The notes beneath the pieces were generated by a model. It made no database searches. It saw only the letters and a program-made list of their open reading frames with translations, and was not told the origin of the DNA. From contig JAGMVK010000008.1 in the NCBI GenBank assembly GCA_020747065.1, forward strand, positions 1,736,001 through 1,800,000: a stretch of 64,000 nt of DNA, in the 5' to 3' direction. A program made the position numbers and the translations under genes. Position 1 is the first letter of the stretch, and every line of letters begins with the position of its first letter. The stretch is from Cadophora sp. MPI-SDFR-AT-0126. Lineage: Eukaryota > Ascomycota > Leotiomycetes > Helotiales > Ploettnerulaceae. This document shows, in pieces, positions 23,209 through 34,714 of the stretch.

Positions 23209-26200
23209 ATTGGTGCGACGAAGCTATTGCTCCCCTGCAGGATTTCCTTGCGTTTCATGAGTTCTTTTACATACCAACGCATAGGGCCGGCGTTATTTGG
23301 CATTTGGGCGGAGTCCAGGAGGAGTGCTCCGGTCGACATCATTCGATCACGAAGCATGATACAGATTGGCTATCGATGGGAAATGGGCATTGAGTCTGCA
23401 TTGCCCTTTTCATTGACATGTGGATATGGGAATATGATATACGTCGTGCGGTCTTTTTCATGAGAGCAGCGAGCTTTCTTTTGCACTTTGCAAGTAACTT
23501 GGTCATGTGCTTCATCTCGAGGAAGAAAGGTGATATTGGAGCATGCAGGAGGGGAGGTCTGTTCTCATGGGCTGGGTTGAGCTGCATTGCATCGCTTCAA
23601 CTGCGGTTTTGAGGTCATACCAGTCGCCATCCTTGCTTGGTGGCTTTTGATATGAACAAACAATACGGCTGGCTTATTAGCAACAAAAAGCACTGTAGTC
23701 TTTTCACCTCAACAGAATCCCTTTATCTCTCCCGCTGGCACCAGCGGAAGAATAGGTGACCTGGGTTGGTTGCTACACTCGCTCTATTTGACGGCATTGG
23801 AGGAAACACCACTTACATCACGTAGGTAGGTAGGCTTCAACCTCAATAGATATTCCATAGGGTGTGCCTCGCCAACAAAACAGGGCGTGCATGATAATGT
23901 AGTCATGTATTGAGGTTTCTCCATCATACTACCATGTTTGCTGACTGACTATGCTTCCCCTCTTTCCAAGATCCTGTTTCCAATTGTGATCTAAGATTTG
24001 ATGTCAAAATCGGGCGTATGTTTTCCGGTTTCTACCGAGTATCGTGATGTTTCCCCTCACTTGAAAATCGACCTAAAGGGCCGATAAACCGATTGGCCTC
24101 TGTCCGAAGTTGCCGGGCTGCTATGGGCTGAGTTTCTCGGCTCATTTGGCTCGTTTCGGCGGGCGCGGGTAGGAGGTGGGTGATTGGCACGTTGGAAAAT
24201 GGGCTTGGCTTTGTGTCTGCTGTACTAGGTAGCTAGGTGGTGGTGCAATTGTGATGTAGAGGGGAGTTCGGACTCGCCAGGCAGGTGGGGCAGTGTGATG
24301 AGGCGCACATTGGGATTTGGGAGATGTTACGGTTCAGGTTAGAGCTTGAGATCTAGACGTTGAAATCGTACGAGGGGCCTGAGGTTAGTGATGAGCTAGA
24401 GCAGTGGCCGAGTGCATCAATGGCACAAGATGATAATAGTACTTCTTCCAAACTGGACTTAGCGATTGAGGTTCGTTCATGCGGCCGTTGCTTTGGGGAG
24501 AACTGGGCCCAGTTACCTGCAGAGGTGGACTGCTGAGTGGTCGGGTATCTCGAAACAGAGCACATTCTAGGGTGAATACAGGCCTTCTTTGGGTGTATTA
24601 GGAGTGATTAAGAGCTTGTAAAGGAAGCACAGCTCGTCGCATCTCCAGTGAGCCTTCGAAGCAGCCAGAGTCAACAATGCCTTAAGCGAAGAAACTGTAC
24701 CACCAGGAGATTACAATCAACCAAACATTACCGACTGACATTCTTAGAGGCAAGATGGAATGCGCTATGCAAATTCTGATGAGCAGAGTCTCTACCAGGA
24801 TGGGTCCAAGTCCCATGTGGTCATGCAAGACGAAAAATGTGACCAAAGTACCTCTACATTGCGATTTGCCCGGAGACTTACCAATATGATAAGGCGTTGA
24901 TGCTGCACTCAAATTTGTCGCTTCACTCAGTCAAATCAGTCTCTTAGTTTCATACGCTTCATTCATTTGAGCACCGTCACAGATGAAGGCCTCGGTCAGG
25001 TTGAGGGAATCAGCTTGTGGTAAAACAGCTCGCTTCAATGCAAACAACAAAGTAGGCCAGAGAGCACAGGTTTTCGAAACATATGCATGTTGAGCAACTA
25101 GTGATCTAAATAGAGACTATGTGTATCTGGAATGCATCGCTCACAGTTGACGGGCGAGGGTCTCTTGATAGTTGTGCAGTCAACAATTACTTGGCGGAAG
25201 TCCAACTTACACCCGCTGACAACACAAAAGAGCCGATGACAATTCCCTCAATAGCAAGTATGTGAATTACGAAATCCATAATGACTTCTTCAGTAATAGG
25301 CTGCTATCGTTCTGAGCTTGATGTCAACGTTCTGACAGCAGGCTACCGTAGGACGTCTTTTTGGGAACAACTGTCAAAATGATGCTTGTAGACAGCTCCC
25401 GTGCTTATCATATTTCGTTGAAGTGAAGAACTACCAGCACATTCATCAACAGATATCTGATTTGCTGTTTGTGACGATCTTTTTGTTCCAGGTGGAGACA
25501 TGCCAGGGAACTATATCGTGTCTCTTTCAGGACGCTGGTCACGATACGATATGTCACTTGATGAAGCACAACAATTGAGATTTCAAGCATCACCTCTTGT
25601 CATCGACGCGCCTTCGAACGGAACATTGTGGTGGCGAGAAGGTGGATTACGCTCTCATTCATCCTTGTTCTTGATGAGAATACTCGTTACTCTGGTCCGA
25701 CTGGTATTCTGTATCGAGCCTCGGTCTCAACAGTGTATAGCTTGGTGGGCGTCCAATAGATCACTCAGAAACGATACGAACACCTCGTGCCAACAGGCCG
25801 TCCGAGCTTTGGAAAGCAGACACCACATGTATACTAGCAATCGTACTCCCAAAATAACGTTCGAGCTTGGTGGTCTGCAGCCATTGAAATCATCCAGTCC
25901 AGACGACGAGACTAATATCCAAAGTAGCACGATAGTGTTCATGGTATTGTCTAGGTAATGGATAGACTAGCTCGGCATGTTGTATCTTTCTGTTGGCCTT
26001 GATGTCTTCAGACTTGAACCTTGATGATCCCTAGACTGAGATTGGAACTACAATGACTCTCTGGGACTTGGAATGTTAAAAATAGCGTTGTGCCCCATAG
26101 TCGAACAGAATCAAATTTGGAACCTTGTACCAATTGAGAACTGATTCGTTTCTCAGTCCACGCTTAGAGATACCTAATGCACGAAAAGCGAGATTTGACT

Positions 26201-26603
26201 ACGAAATTGACAAGAGTGATGTCGGATGTAGTCTTGAGGCTCAACACTCAACATTACCCTTAACAGCAATATTCATACATTAAGTTAGTCTCGTCAGGCT
26301 AGAAAGTTGAAGCTAAGAGTGCACAATTTCACCACATAAATCAAACAGAAACCATCTTGATCTCGGAGCACACGAACGATCTGTTGGAAACAGCAAAAAG
26401 CCATGACACTGGCCATGATTCCTACGCAGACTTGCCTCTGTATACGTCTTGAAATTCAAAGACAGATGAGCACTTCCAGGTAATTCGGCACCGCAAGCCC
26501 TCGCTGTACAATGTCCCATTCTCTAGTTATGCTATACACATTGGATATCCGCATCCATCTCCGGCATCGCCCAGTCTAAACCGATCTCATACTCAAAGAC
26601 TGT
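23209..26603. other. Gene-poor 3.4-kb intergenic region
   Basis: The 3' flank of SCH9 and of the ATP14 gene, which converge here. Several open frames of up to 152 codons (for example 25500-25958) lack recognisable domains or coding-like composition and are not called. A stretch at 23855-23886 resembles the start of fungal 5S rRNA (CCATAGGGTGTG, then AAAACAGGGC after an extra 10 bases). Nothing else was identified. Confidence 0.45.
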
Positions 26604-27163
26604 CTAGTGGTGAGCCTCTTCCTCTTCTGGCTCCTGCTCAAACCAATCAACATCCTGCTCAACAGCACCTCCCTCGGCTTGGCCCTCGATTTCCACGGTC
26701 TGGGTCTCGTATGACTTCAACTCGTTTGCGATGTCTACATCCTCGGGAGACTTAGGCGGAGTTGGTGGATTGAACTTGTGGATTTGTCCTTCGGCATCGT
26801 TGGGCTTGATGGGAGGAACCTTGTGGGCCTTCAATTCTTTGACGTATAGCTCTTGGATGATATCCGCTGAAGAAAGGGATGTTAGCTTCGTGCTCAGAAA
26901 CTGTCCGTGGTCGCATTTCCATCCAGAGCCATCCATAACCAGATGCCTCAATTATTCCAGGGTAATTGACTCATCTGCTGAACGAAAGGATAACCACGCA
27001 CCTTGGCGAACGGCAGTAGGAGTGATGAAGGTTCGTCTCGAGACCATGCCGGTAGCTTGCTGCCTCGCAACGCGGGCGATCGACGAGCGCTTCAACTGTT
27101 AGCTCTGCTGTATCTGAAGCTGAGGATAGCTCATACCGTAGCGCGGAGAGTTTGTGTGAACAT
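26604..27163 (-). CDS. ATP14: Mitochondrial ATP synthase subunit h (Atp14)
   Basis: Three exons (27163-27137, 27089-27002, 26866-26604) give 125 residues. The N-terminus is a classical mitochondrial presequence: Arg/Ser/Thr-rich, no acids, with RRTF as a probable cleavage area near residue 31. The mature part starts ADIIQELYVKELKAHKVPP and contains the conserved KFNPPTPPKSPE segment, ending in an extremely acidic tail (EQEPEEEEAHH). This matches subunit h of the F1Fo-ATP synthase peripheral stalk, at the inner membrane. The first intron has two in-frame acceptors: an AG six bases further downstream (27090) was chosen because it leaves a sensible distance from the GCTAAC branch site. Confidence 0.9.
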
Positions 27164-28031
27164 GGCGACAAGTGTGGTGGTGTCAATTGGTGAACAGGAG
27201 GTGCTTGAAAAGTGTTCGGGAAATCGAGGTTGAGTCCGCAGCGCGGTGCTGCCAAGAGAATGTGAATGCCCTATTGCCTGAGGCTCAAGATTTGCTTTGT
27301 ATATACTAACTATTTGCCCAACCTCACTTGACCCTCTTTCTGGTGCAAACATTATTGGGCGAATGTTCAATTCAAATGTTATTTGTTTACTGTCCAATGA
27401 AAACTCAATGTGTGTGTTACATACTTTTTGAGATTTTCTACGCCCGCGGTACAGTAACAGTCTGAGGAGTCTCGCTTTTGTTTACTGGCAATTCAACCCC
27501 CTTGACTGTGCTTTGTATTGACTTACTTGCCCAATGAATTCGAGAACGGTGGGCTGAGCTTGTATCGTCCAAATTAAGTTCATAAGGTAGGTATTTCTCT
27601 TTTCGGCTTCGAGCTTCATGCATTGGTGCTGCACAGTCTGTTGAGAGGATAAAAGAAGTACCAAAACGTCACCTCCTCAATACTAGGGGAAAGTCCGTCG
27701 GAAATTAGATTTGCCATTACTAGAAGGCATCATGAGCACCAAACCCCAATTTCTGGGTTGTAGCAAAGGAGGACCGGCTAAAAGGTCTACATTCGGGATT
27801 ATTGACCATTGAGGTGAGAATGCCCACTTTCTTTTACAAATAGAAACCAATCCCTCCAAAAAAAACTGCCGAGTCTGGTTTATCGAGGCTCAGCATTTCC
27901 ACTTTCCATTGATCTACGGAAATGCGATCATGCTGAAAAGAGCCATCCATGATGTGTCTATGATTACAGGGCCAGTATGCAAACAATGCCATGCCAAACT
28001 CCCCTCGTACAACCCAACACCATGCAGCCCA
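27164..28031. other. Intergenic, ATP14 promoter and RPT5 3' flank
   Basis: Both neighbours are on the minus strand. The 870 bp contains no supported coding frame, repeat or RNA gene. Confidence 0.5.
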
Positions 28032-29565
28032 CTATGCGTAGAAGTTGACGGTATCTATAACGAATCAGCCAAAACTCCCAGCTTCTCGAATCACGACGGA
28101 ACTTACCTTTCTTCTTTGCTTGGACCTCTGCGATGGCGTCCACATAGTGCTCGTGACTGATCTTGTTCTTCCCCATCCGTAGTGCAATCATGCCCGCCTC
28201 CACACAGACTGCCTTCAGCTGCGCACCACCAAATTCATCCGTACTTCGTGCCAACTCAGGCCAGTTGACTGCACCATCGACTGTCATCTTTCTGCTGTGA
28301 ATCTTGAGGATTTGTGCCCGGGCTTCCTCATTTGGGAGAGGAAATTCAATCTTTCTGTCGAGACGTCCCGAACGAAGTAAGGCGGGATCAAGTACGTCGA
28401 CTCTGTTTGTAGCTGCAAGAACCTTGATGCGATCATCGGAAGCAAAACCATCAAGTTGGTTGAGTAGCTCCAACATAGTTCTCTGAACTTCTCTGTCTCC
28501 ACTCTTCTCACTGTCGAAACGCTTGGTACCAACGGCATCCAATTCATCAATGAAAATAATCGCTGGAGCCTTCTCCTTTGCTAAAGCGAAACAATCTCGA
28601 ACCAATTTTGCACCATCACCAATGAACATTTGTACGAGTTGCGGCCCGGCGAGTTTGAGGAACGTAGCATCGGTTTGTGCTGCGCAGGCTCGGGCGAGAA
28701 GGGTCTTTCCAGTACCGGGGGGTCCGTACATCAGGGCACCTTCTATATGTCAGCAGTAGCCTGCGTATAAATGGGATCTGGCATACCTTTTGGAGCCTTA
28801 ATGCCAATTTTCTTGAATCGCTCAGCCTCCTTCATTGGCCAGACGATTGCCTCAACTAATTCCTCGATCTGCTTATCTAGTCCTCCAACATCGGTGTACT
28901 TCTCGGTTGGCTTCTCATCAACCTCCATAGCCTTTACTCTGCTGTCATACTCGGCGGGTAATGTGTCCAGAACCAAGTAAGAGTCTTTGTTTACACCGAT
29001 CAGATCTCCTGGCTTCAGCTGCTCCGGATCAACAAGGCCAATAAGTGGAAGGAAGATGGTCTGTCGAGTTGAGGTCTTGATAACAGCAGATTTGCCAACT
29101 CGTGTTGCATCGAGGTCGATATTGGAACCTTCTTCCTGAGATTCTGCCGTTGGGTCGAGATCCAAGAGTTCGACGACGTTTCCAACGAGGTATGGTAATT
29201 GCCTGTGAAGCAATTAGCCATGAGAAATCCTACAGCCAACTCAAACCACTGTACCTATTATTCTCGATCTTGTCCAGGTTGTCTTTAATCTTCTCGCCCA
29301 TCGTAGCCTTCTCGTGTGACAAACGTTGGTATTCGCTTTTCATGATCCGGGAATCGTTCTCCAACAACCGCTTTCTCGTCGATATTTCTTGTGTGCTGAG
29401 ATTATAAATCTCCTCATCTATGGGGTCGTCTTCCTTCTCCTCGGGTTCAGCATCCTTCATTTCAGCATCACCATTCTGATCTGTTGGCTTCTTGTCCTTG
29501 TCGCCGTCCTTCTTGTCTTCCTTCTGCTCACGCTCAAGATCATCGAGATCCTCTAACGTAGACAT
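28032..29565 (-). CDS. RPT5: 26S proteasome regulatory ATPase Rpt5
   Basis: Four exons (29565-29255, 29202-28787, 28739-28107, 28054-28032) give 460 residues. The first 100 residues are charged and end in a coiled coil ([14 protein letters not shown]...). An OB-fold region follows (about 105-190), then the AAA+ ATPase domain with GPPGTGKT (about 247-254), IIFIDELDA, and the second region of homology [17 protein letters not shown]. The small C-terminal helical domain ends in VNFYA, the HbYX-type tail that docks into the 20S alpha ring. That tail lies in a 23-nt last exon. The sequence is diagnostic for Rpt5 of the 19S base, acting in substrate unfolding and gate opening. It is head-to-head with the TFIIB gene. 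Confidence 0.96.
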
Positions 29566-30454
29566 GACTGCGTATGGTATGTGATTGGAAGGGAGATGTT
29601 TGGCGTAGAAGAACAAAGATTATTCGTTGTGGTGCTGCGAAGGGAGGGGAATTTGGGACTTGTGAATAATCAAGTGAGCTCCGACAACACTTGAGCTTCC
29701 TGGCAGCTTCCATCGCGGTAGCGAGTTGCGCGTAGCACCTGCCTAAGCCGTCACGTGTAATCAGTCTTGCTGCCTCAGTCAGCACCGCTAACAATCGCCT
29801 GCAGAGATATCTTGTCAGGCTCAATCAAGGGAGAACACTTCTTCTCCATCCTCTTCGCCCACGCTCGCTCGCCGCAGAAAGACGTCGAACTGTCGCCTCA
29901 AACACAAAGTTGCCGGTCATCTTTCCTCTGCGATAGTTACTGACAACTTCTACGATCCCCCGAATCTTTCTCAGACGCCTTCACTGGTACTTGGTTCTGC
30001 AGAAATTCAATCGTCCTGGCAGCAGCACCTTCTTTCGCCACCCACGCATTCTCAACGAGCCCGATCATACCTTAATACCTAGCGCCCTCTGGCCATTGCT
30101 GGAAACATCGCATATTGCACTCGCAAATCCTCGAGCATAATCTGCGACGCACCTTTGCCTCGCAATCGGCGGGTTCTTTGTGAAGGTGAATCTTCGATAT
30201 TCACCTGACACATCAGGCGTCGATCTCTCGACGACCAACAAAGCCTCACCCCATTCCTAGTCAACACCGCCAAAACGCATTCTCCACTCTTTGTCAAGCT
30301 TTCGACTGCAATACTCTGTGGAAAACCTACCAAAGACTTCAAGGCTCGCGCAGTCATATCGCGCAAGAGAAAACAGGTCCGTCGCAAGCGCAGCACGCGC
30401 CCAGTATTTGACGAACTCGATAATATCTACCGGCCCAAGCCGTACAAATCCAAG
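29566..30454. promoter_or_regulatory. Bidirectional promoter region between RPT5 and SUA7
   Basis: About 890 bp separate the start codons of the divergently transcribed RPT5 (minus) and TFIIB (plus) genes. Open frames in it are short and have no coding character. C/T-rich tracts before the TFIIB start are consistent with a fungal housekeeping promoter and leader. No specific factor-binding site can be named with confidence. Confidence 0.5.
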
Positions 30455-31562
30455 ATGATTCCTCCCGAGCCACCCTCTCCCGCAGGCGAATGGAGCGAGA
30501 ATCTGAATATGACCATGGTCTGCAAGGACTGCAAAGAGTTTCCGCCTAATCTCGTCGAGGAGTTTTCTTCTGGTGATATGGTGTGCGGTTCTTGTGGACT
30601 GGTCCTTGGTGATCGTATCGTCGATACCCGCTCTGAATGGCGTACCTTTGCGAATGATGATCAAGGAAACGATGATCCTTCTCGTGTCGGTGACGGCGCA
30701 AACCCTCTCCTCAACGGATCTCAGCTTACCACAACCATCGCTTTCCAAGATGGTAACTCGCGCAGTCGTGACCTCATGAGAGCCCAAAACAAGTCATCCA
30801 ACGACAAGGCCACCAAGGGTCTTCTCGCAGCCTACAAGGAGATCGGTGCCCACTGCGACGCCGTCAACATTCCAAAGAATGTCTCCGATACCGCCAAGCA
30901 CCTCTTCAAGTTGGTTGATGATGCAAAGGCTTTCAAGGGCAAGTCTCAAGAAGCAATCATTGCTGGATGCATCTTCATTGCCTGCCGCCAGTGCGGTGTC
31001 CCCCGAACCTTTCGAGAGATCTTCGCCTTGACAAAAGTCTCGAAGAAAGACATCGGTCGAACGTTCAAGCTTCTCGAAAAGTTCTTCGCCAACGACAGTG
31101 AGGACAAGGCAAAGGCTGCTTCTAATGGTAAGTTATTTGCGATTTCTACTTTCATTTTACTTCATATTAACAAACCCGTGTCAAGGTCTGCTTCCATCCA
31201 CAGACGCATACCAGACCACTAGCTCTACCAACGCCGCTGAACTTTGCGTTCGATACTGCAGTCAGCTTGGCCTTCAACGCCAGTCGTTCGTTAAGGTCTC
31301 GCAAGGTCTCGCAGAGAAGATGTCTACCGTCGGTGATCTCGCCGGTCGTTCCCCTCTCTCGGTGGCCGCTGCCTGCATTTATATGGCATCCTACCTTCTT
31401 GGCAGACCGAAGACCCCGAAAGAAATTTCTGCAGTCGCTGGTGTCAGTGATGGTACGATCCGCACTGCATACAAGTATCTGTATCAAGAGAGAGAGCGAC
31501 TGATCGAGCCGGAGTGGATCGCCAATGGCAAGGGAAATATGTCAAATTTGCCATCGGCTTAG
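30455..31562 (+). CDS. SUA7: Transcription initiation factor TFIIB
   Basis: Two exons (30455-31127, 31186-31562) give 349 residues. The N-terminal zinc ribbon (CKDC...CGSC, about residues 23-45) is followed by the B-reader segment DTRSEWRTFANDD, then two cyclin-like repeats. Repeat 1 includes KGLLAAYKEIGAHCDAVNIP and IFIACRQCGVPRTFREI; repeat 2 includes CVRYCSQLGL, AACIYMASYLLG and TPKEISAVAGVSDGTIR. This is the full architecture and normal length of TFIIB, which bridges TBP and RNA polymerase II at promoters. The start is the first Met preceding the zinc ribbon by about 20 residues. Confidence 0.96.
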
Positions 31563-32337
31563 GTGTCGAATCACCTGTCCGCTCTCCTCTGCTCCCCACG
31601 AAATGGGTGATACCATACGTCGACAGTTGGAGGGTGGGCTATCTGGCTTTAGACTGATGGCTTACTATGGTTCACTGGTTTCATTCGCTCTTTCGTATGG
31701 TTGTTCTGGCTGCACACGACCATTGCCTAGATCAATCTGCAACTGGGCAAGCATGATGCTCCGTGTCCTTACTGCATTGATTTGTGGCAGCAGCCATTGG
31801 TTGTTTTGCCTTTTTGCCTTTCGAACTAATAGAATCTGGGGACATCGAAATCTCCAGCGGTCGAAAAAAGTCAGTCATTCAATGGCATGTGGCTGGTGAT
31901 AATGTTTGATAGAGAATTTCAAGCACATTACAAACTTGGCACTCTTCGTGATGATTCCAAATTGCATATCCTCTGTCGCATCATGTGAAGTGCCTAATAA
32001 TTCGCTTGAGAGATTGGTACGAAAGGGGGTTTCCAGTGGGTCTCGTACACACCAAATATTCTGCTTTAACATTTGAGGAAATGTATGGAGAAAATTCTGG
32101 AACTTTAGACTGTTGATTGGAAGAATAACCTTACTGCCTTACCAGGGTGTACGAGACCCACTGGAAACCCCCTTTCGTACAAGTTATAATCGTCTAAGAG
32201 CTTCAGTGAAATTGTCAAAACCCTTTCCAGTGGTGAGATCTCTTTAGGCATTAGAAAACCATAGCTGGTACATCGAGAAGACTAGCAGACTAGACACTTC
32301 CAGGAATCTGAACGTTCTTCTTTGTACCAGAGGTCTC
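31563..32337. other. Intergenic between convergent genes with MITE copy 2
   Basis: The 3' flanks of SUA7 (plus) and the NADAR gene (minus). The only recognised feature is the 158-bp inverted-repeat element at 32018-32179. Confidence 0.55.
32018..32179. mobile_element. MITE copy 2, TA-flanked, perfect 31-bp inverted repeats
   Basis: A 158-bp element (32020-32177) flanked by TA. The left arm 32020-32050 and right arm 32147-32177 are exact reverse complements over 31 bp, beginning CGAAAGGGGGTTTCCAGTGG. It aligns end to end without gaps to the copy at 18262-18423. The interior is AT-rich with no frame. A transcript through it would fold into a long hairpin. Confidence 0.88.
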
Positions 32338-33003
32338 TCAAGTTTTATTCTTCCTGCGTCTCTTCGCCTGTTTCTCATCATCGACTTCAACGTTCTCCCC
32401 GTTTTCCTTCTCATCGGACATCACTTCCTGCTCAGCACCCTCTTCTCTCAGTTTCTGCCTAGCATTCATCAGCGCCTTACCCAGAAGATTCAACCCCCAG
32501 TCCGCCCTCCTCTTCTCAGCATTCTTTTCTCCAAATCCCACACCCCAGATTCGATCTCTCGGACTAGCCTCCACCACCTCCCTCCCACCAGTCCCCAGCA
32601 GCCTATCTCTCAAGCTCACGCCCTCCCCTTTCAAAACCCCTTCATCTTTTCCCACCAGGAATTTCCAATAGCTAGCCTCTTCAACTATTCGCTCTCTATT
32701 CTCCTTCCACACCTTGTCGTCAAAACCACTGACTTGACGTCCGAGAGATTTCTGCTCTTTGGGGGATGTAGAAGCGAGTATTTTGAGAGCGATTTCAGTA
32801 TCCGAGAAGAGGATGGCTTTTTGGTGCATCATGTACTGCTCGGCAGTGCTGTACGTGATGCCTGTACTGGGTACAGTGAACGGTGATGGATACCACTGTG
32901 AGAGATAGCTGTATGGAGATCCATACTCTCGCCAGAAGTAGATGGCTGAATCGCCTTCTGGTGAAACAGATGAAGCGGTGCTGCGACGCTTGCTAGGAGC
33001 CAT
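32338..33003 (-). CDS. NADAR (YbiA-like) domain protein
   Basis: A single exon of 221 residues. Residues 18-185 match the NADAR/YbiA family: YFWREYGSPYSYLSQWYPSPF near the start, YSTAEQYMMHQKAILF, the DRIWGVGFGEKNA segment and WGLNLLGKALMNARQKLR at the end of the domain. Family members include an N-glycosidase acting on riboflavin-pathway intermediates and proteins predicted to work on ADP-ribose or NAD derivatives. The basic N-terminus (MAPSKRRS) and the C-terminal KQAKRRRKNK stretch look like nuclear-localisation signals, so a nuclear role is possible as inference. The chosen start is the first Met. Confidence 0.88.
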   Translation of the reverse strand: MAPSKRRSTASSVSPEGDSAIYFWREYGSPYSYLSQWYPSPFTVPSTGITYSTAEQYMMHQKAILFSDTEIALKILASTSPKEQKSLGRQVSGFDDKVWKENRERIVEEASYWKFLVGKDEGVLKGEGVSLRDRLLGTGGREVVEASPRDRIWGVGFGEKNAEKRRADWGLNLLGKALMNARQKLREEGAEQEVMSDEKENGENVEVDDEKQAKRRRKNKT

Positions 33004-33613
33004 GTCTTGGGCTTCAAGGCGATGGCTCGGTGAGAGAAAATTGCTTGAGAAAGATCTCTGATTACGTCCAGGGTCAGTGATGAGAAGCCAGTATGTATAG
33101 CAAATGTGCAGCCCCCTTATGACTCTTCACCGGTTTGGAGATCTCGAATATAAGCAAGCGGGTGGGTGAGGCTGGTTGGTGAACCAACCCAAGCCACCGC
33201 CAAAGGACTCACTCAGCCCTGCATGGCCATACATGCATCTCCGGGGTGACTCGCAATCTCGAGGAAGGACAAGAAGCGGTCCTACTTCTCGCTTTCACTC
33301 GCACCAATGTGCCCAAAGGTAAGCATCGCCAGGGCTGATATCATACTTTGTTTTAATTTGCAAGGCAAAGCCCTGGAAAGTTTCTGTACTGTATGGATGG
33401 ATGGAGATGATTACTCTTCAAGGCTTCAAGGGTCTCGGTTTCCGACCAAAAATTACCGAGGCTTGTCCTAACCGAGGACGGGAAGTGGGGATCTGGGGAA
33501 GCTTCAACGACCTTTCTTCCCCAACGTTCAACCTTCCTTCATGTCTCCTGTCAAACCAATTTGTCTATCTCTCTTCCAGATCTCCAATTAATCGTCATTG
33601 AAGCAAAACAAAA
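33004..33613. other. Divergent promoter region
   Basis: About 610 bp between the NADAR gene (minus) and the hydratase gene (plus). No supported coding frame or repeat was seen. Confidence 0.5.
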
Positions 33614-34714
33614 ATGAGCGGCCCCGGTGCTGGTTTCGAGTACCCTACTAGGGAAGTTTCTTGGTTGAAGCGGGATGTCCTGCTGTTTGCAAACAGTATT
33701 GGATGCACAGTTGATGAGCTCCATTTCCTCTATGTAGGCCTCAATTGCCTCTGTCAACTCGCGTACATCCTAATCCGAGCTTTAGGAATTGCATCCAGAT
33801 TTTGCTGTCTTCCCTACATACCCAATCATTCTCCGTAAGCTGCCCCTCACTGAAGTACACAAACATATTCAATTGGATGGAGTGGTCTCTGACATATATG
33901 TAGCATTCAAATACACAAGCCAAGAGGTAATCGATTTCTACGCTGCACAAAAAGCCACACCAATCCCGGGCGTTCCCAAATTTGACTACACCCGCGTCGT
34001 TGATGGCCAACGATTGATATCCTTCCTCAAGCCTTTACCCACGACATCGGAAGGCCGGACATTCGAATTGAGATCCAAGGTCCTCGGTGTTTACGACAAA
34101 GGTAAGGCTGGCACCGTGGTAGAGACCCAGCAGGAAGTTGTGGATAAGAAGTCTGGGGATGTTTATACCAGGGCTGTCGGAAGCGGGTTCTTTGTTGGCC
34201 AAGGCAGTTGGGGTGGTCCTAAAGGCCCGGCAACGAAGAGCTTTCCACCTCCCGAGGGAAAGAAACCTGATGCTTCAATCAGTCACCAGTTGACTCCTGA
34301 GGCGGCATTGCTTTACAGGTATGCTAGCCTAAGCTATCCGTGGCGAGTAACTTACGACTGACTATTTTCAGACTCAACGGTGATTACAACCCCCTTCACG
34401 CCACACCCGAGCCCGGGAAGCAGATGGGCTTTGGAGGTATTATCATGCACGGTCTCGGCTCGTGGAACATTGCAGCCCATGGTCTTCTCAAGGCAATTGG
34501 AGGAAGCGACCCAAAGAACATCAAGGAGTTCCAAGCGAGGTTCGCATCGCCTGTGAAGCCCGGAGATAAGCTCATCACCGATATATGGAGAACGGGAGAA
34601 AAGGATGGTGAGTGGGAGGAGATCAGATTTGTGACTAGAGTGGATGGCGGTAAGGTTTGTCTCAGCAATGGGCGGGCTTTGATGAAGCCTGTTTCGGGGA
34701 AGAGTAAGCTGTAA
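33614..34714 (+). CDS. Peroxisomal MaoC-type enoyl-CoA hydratase/dehydratase
   Basis: Four exons (33614-33733, 33786-33834, 33904-34319, 34373-34714) give 308 residues. The N-terminal hot-dog half includes DVLLFANSIGC and HPDFAVFPTYPIILPFKY; the C-terminal half has the hydratase 2 signature YRLNGDYNPLHATPEPGKQM, with the Asp and His of the catalytic dyad. The protein ends in SKL, a canonical type 1 peroxisomal targeting signal. Together these indicate an R-specific 2-enoyl-CoA hydratase or a related peroxisomal dehydratase. No separate dehydrogenase domain is present, unlike the multifunctional Fox2. Exon 2 is only 49 nt; it is fixed by the continuity of IILPFKYTSQEVIDFYA. Confidence 0.92.

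Noticed and set aside
25500..25958. 152-codon open frame
   Set aside because: No domain, mixed composition, no introns or context; likely chance.
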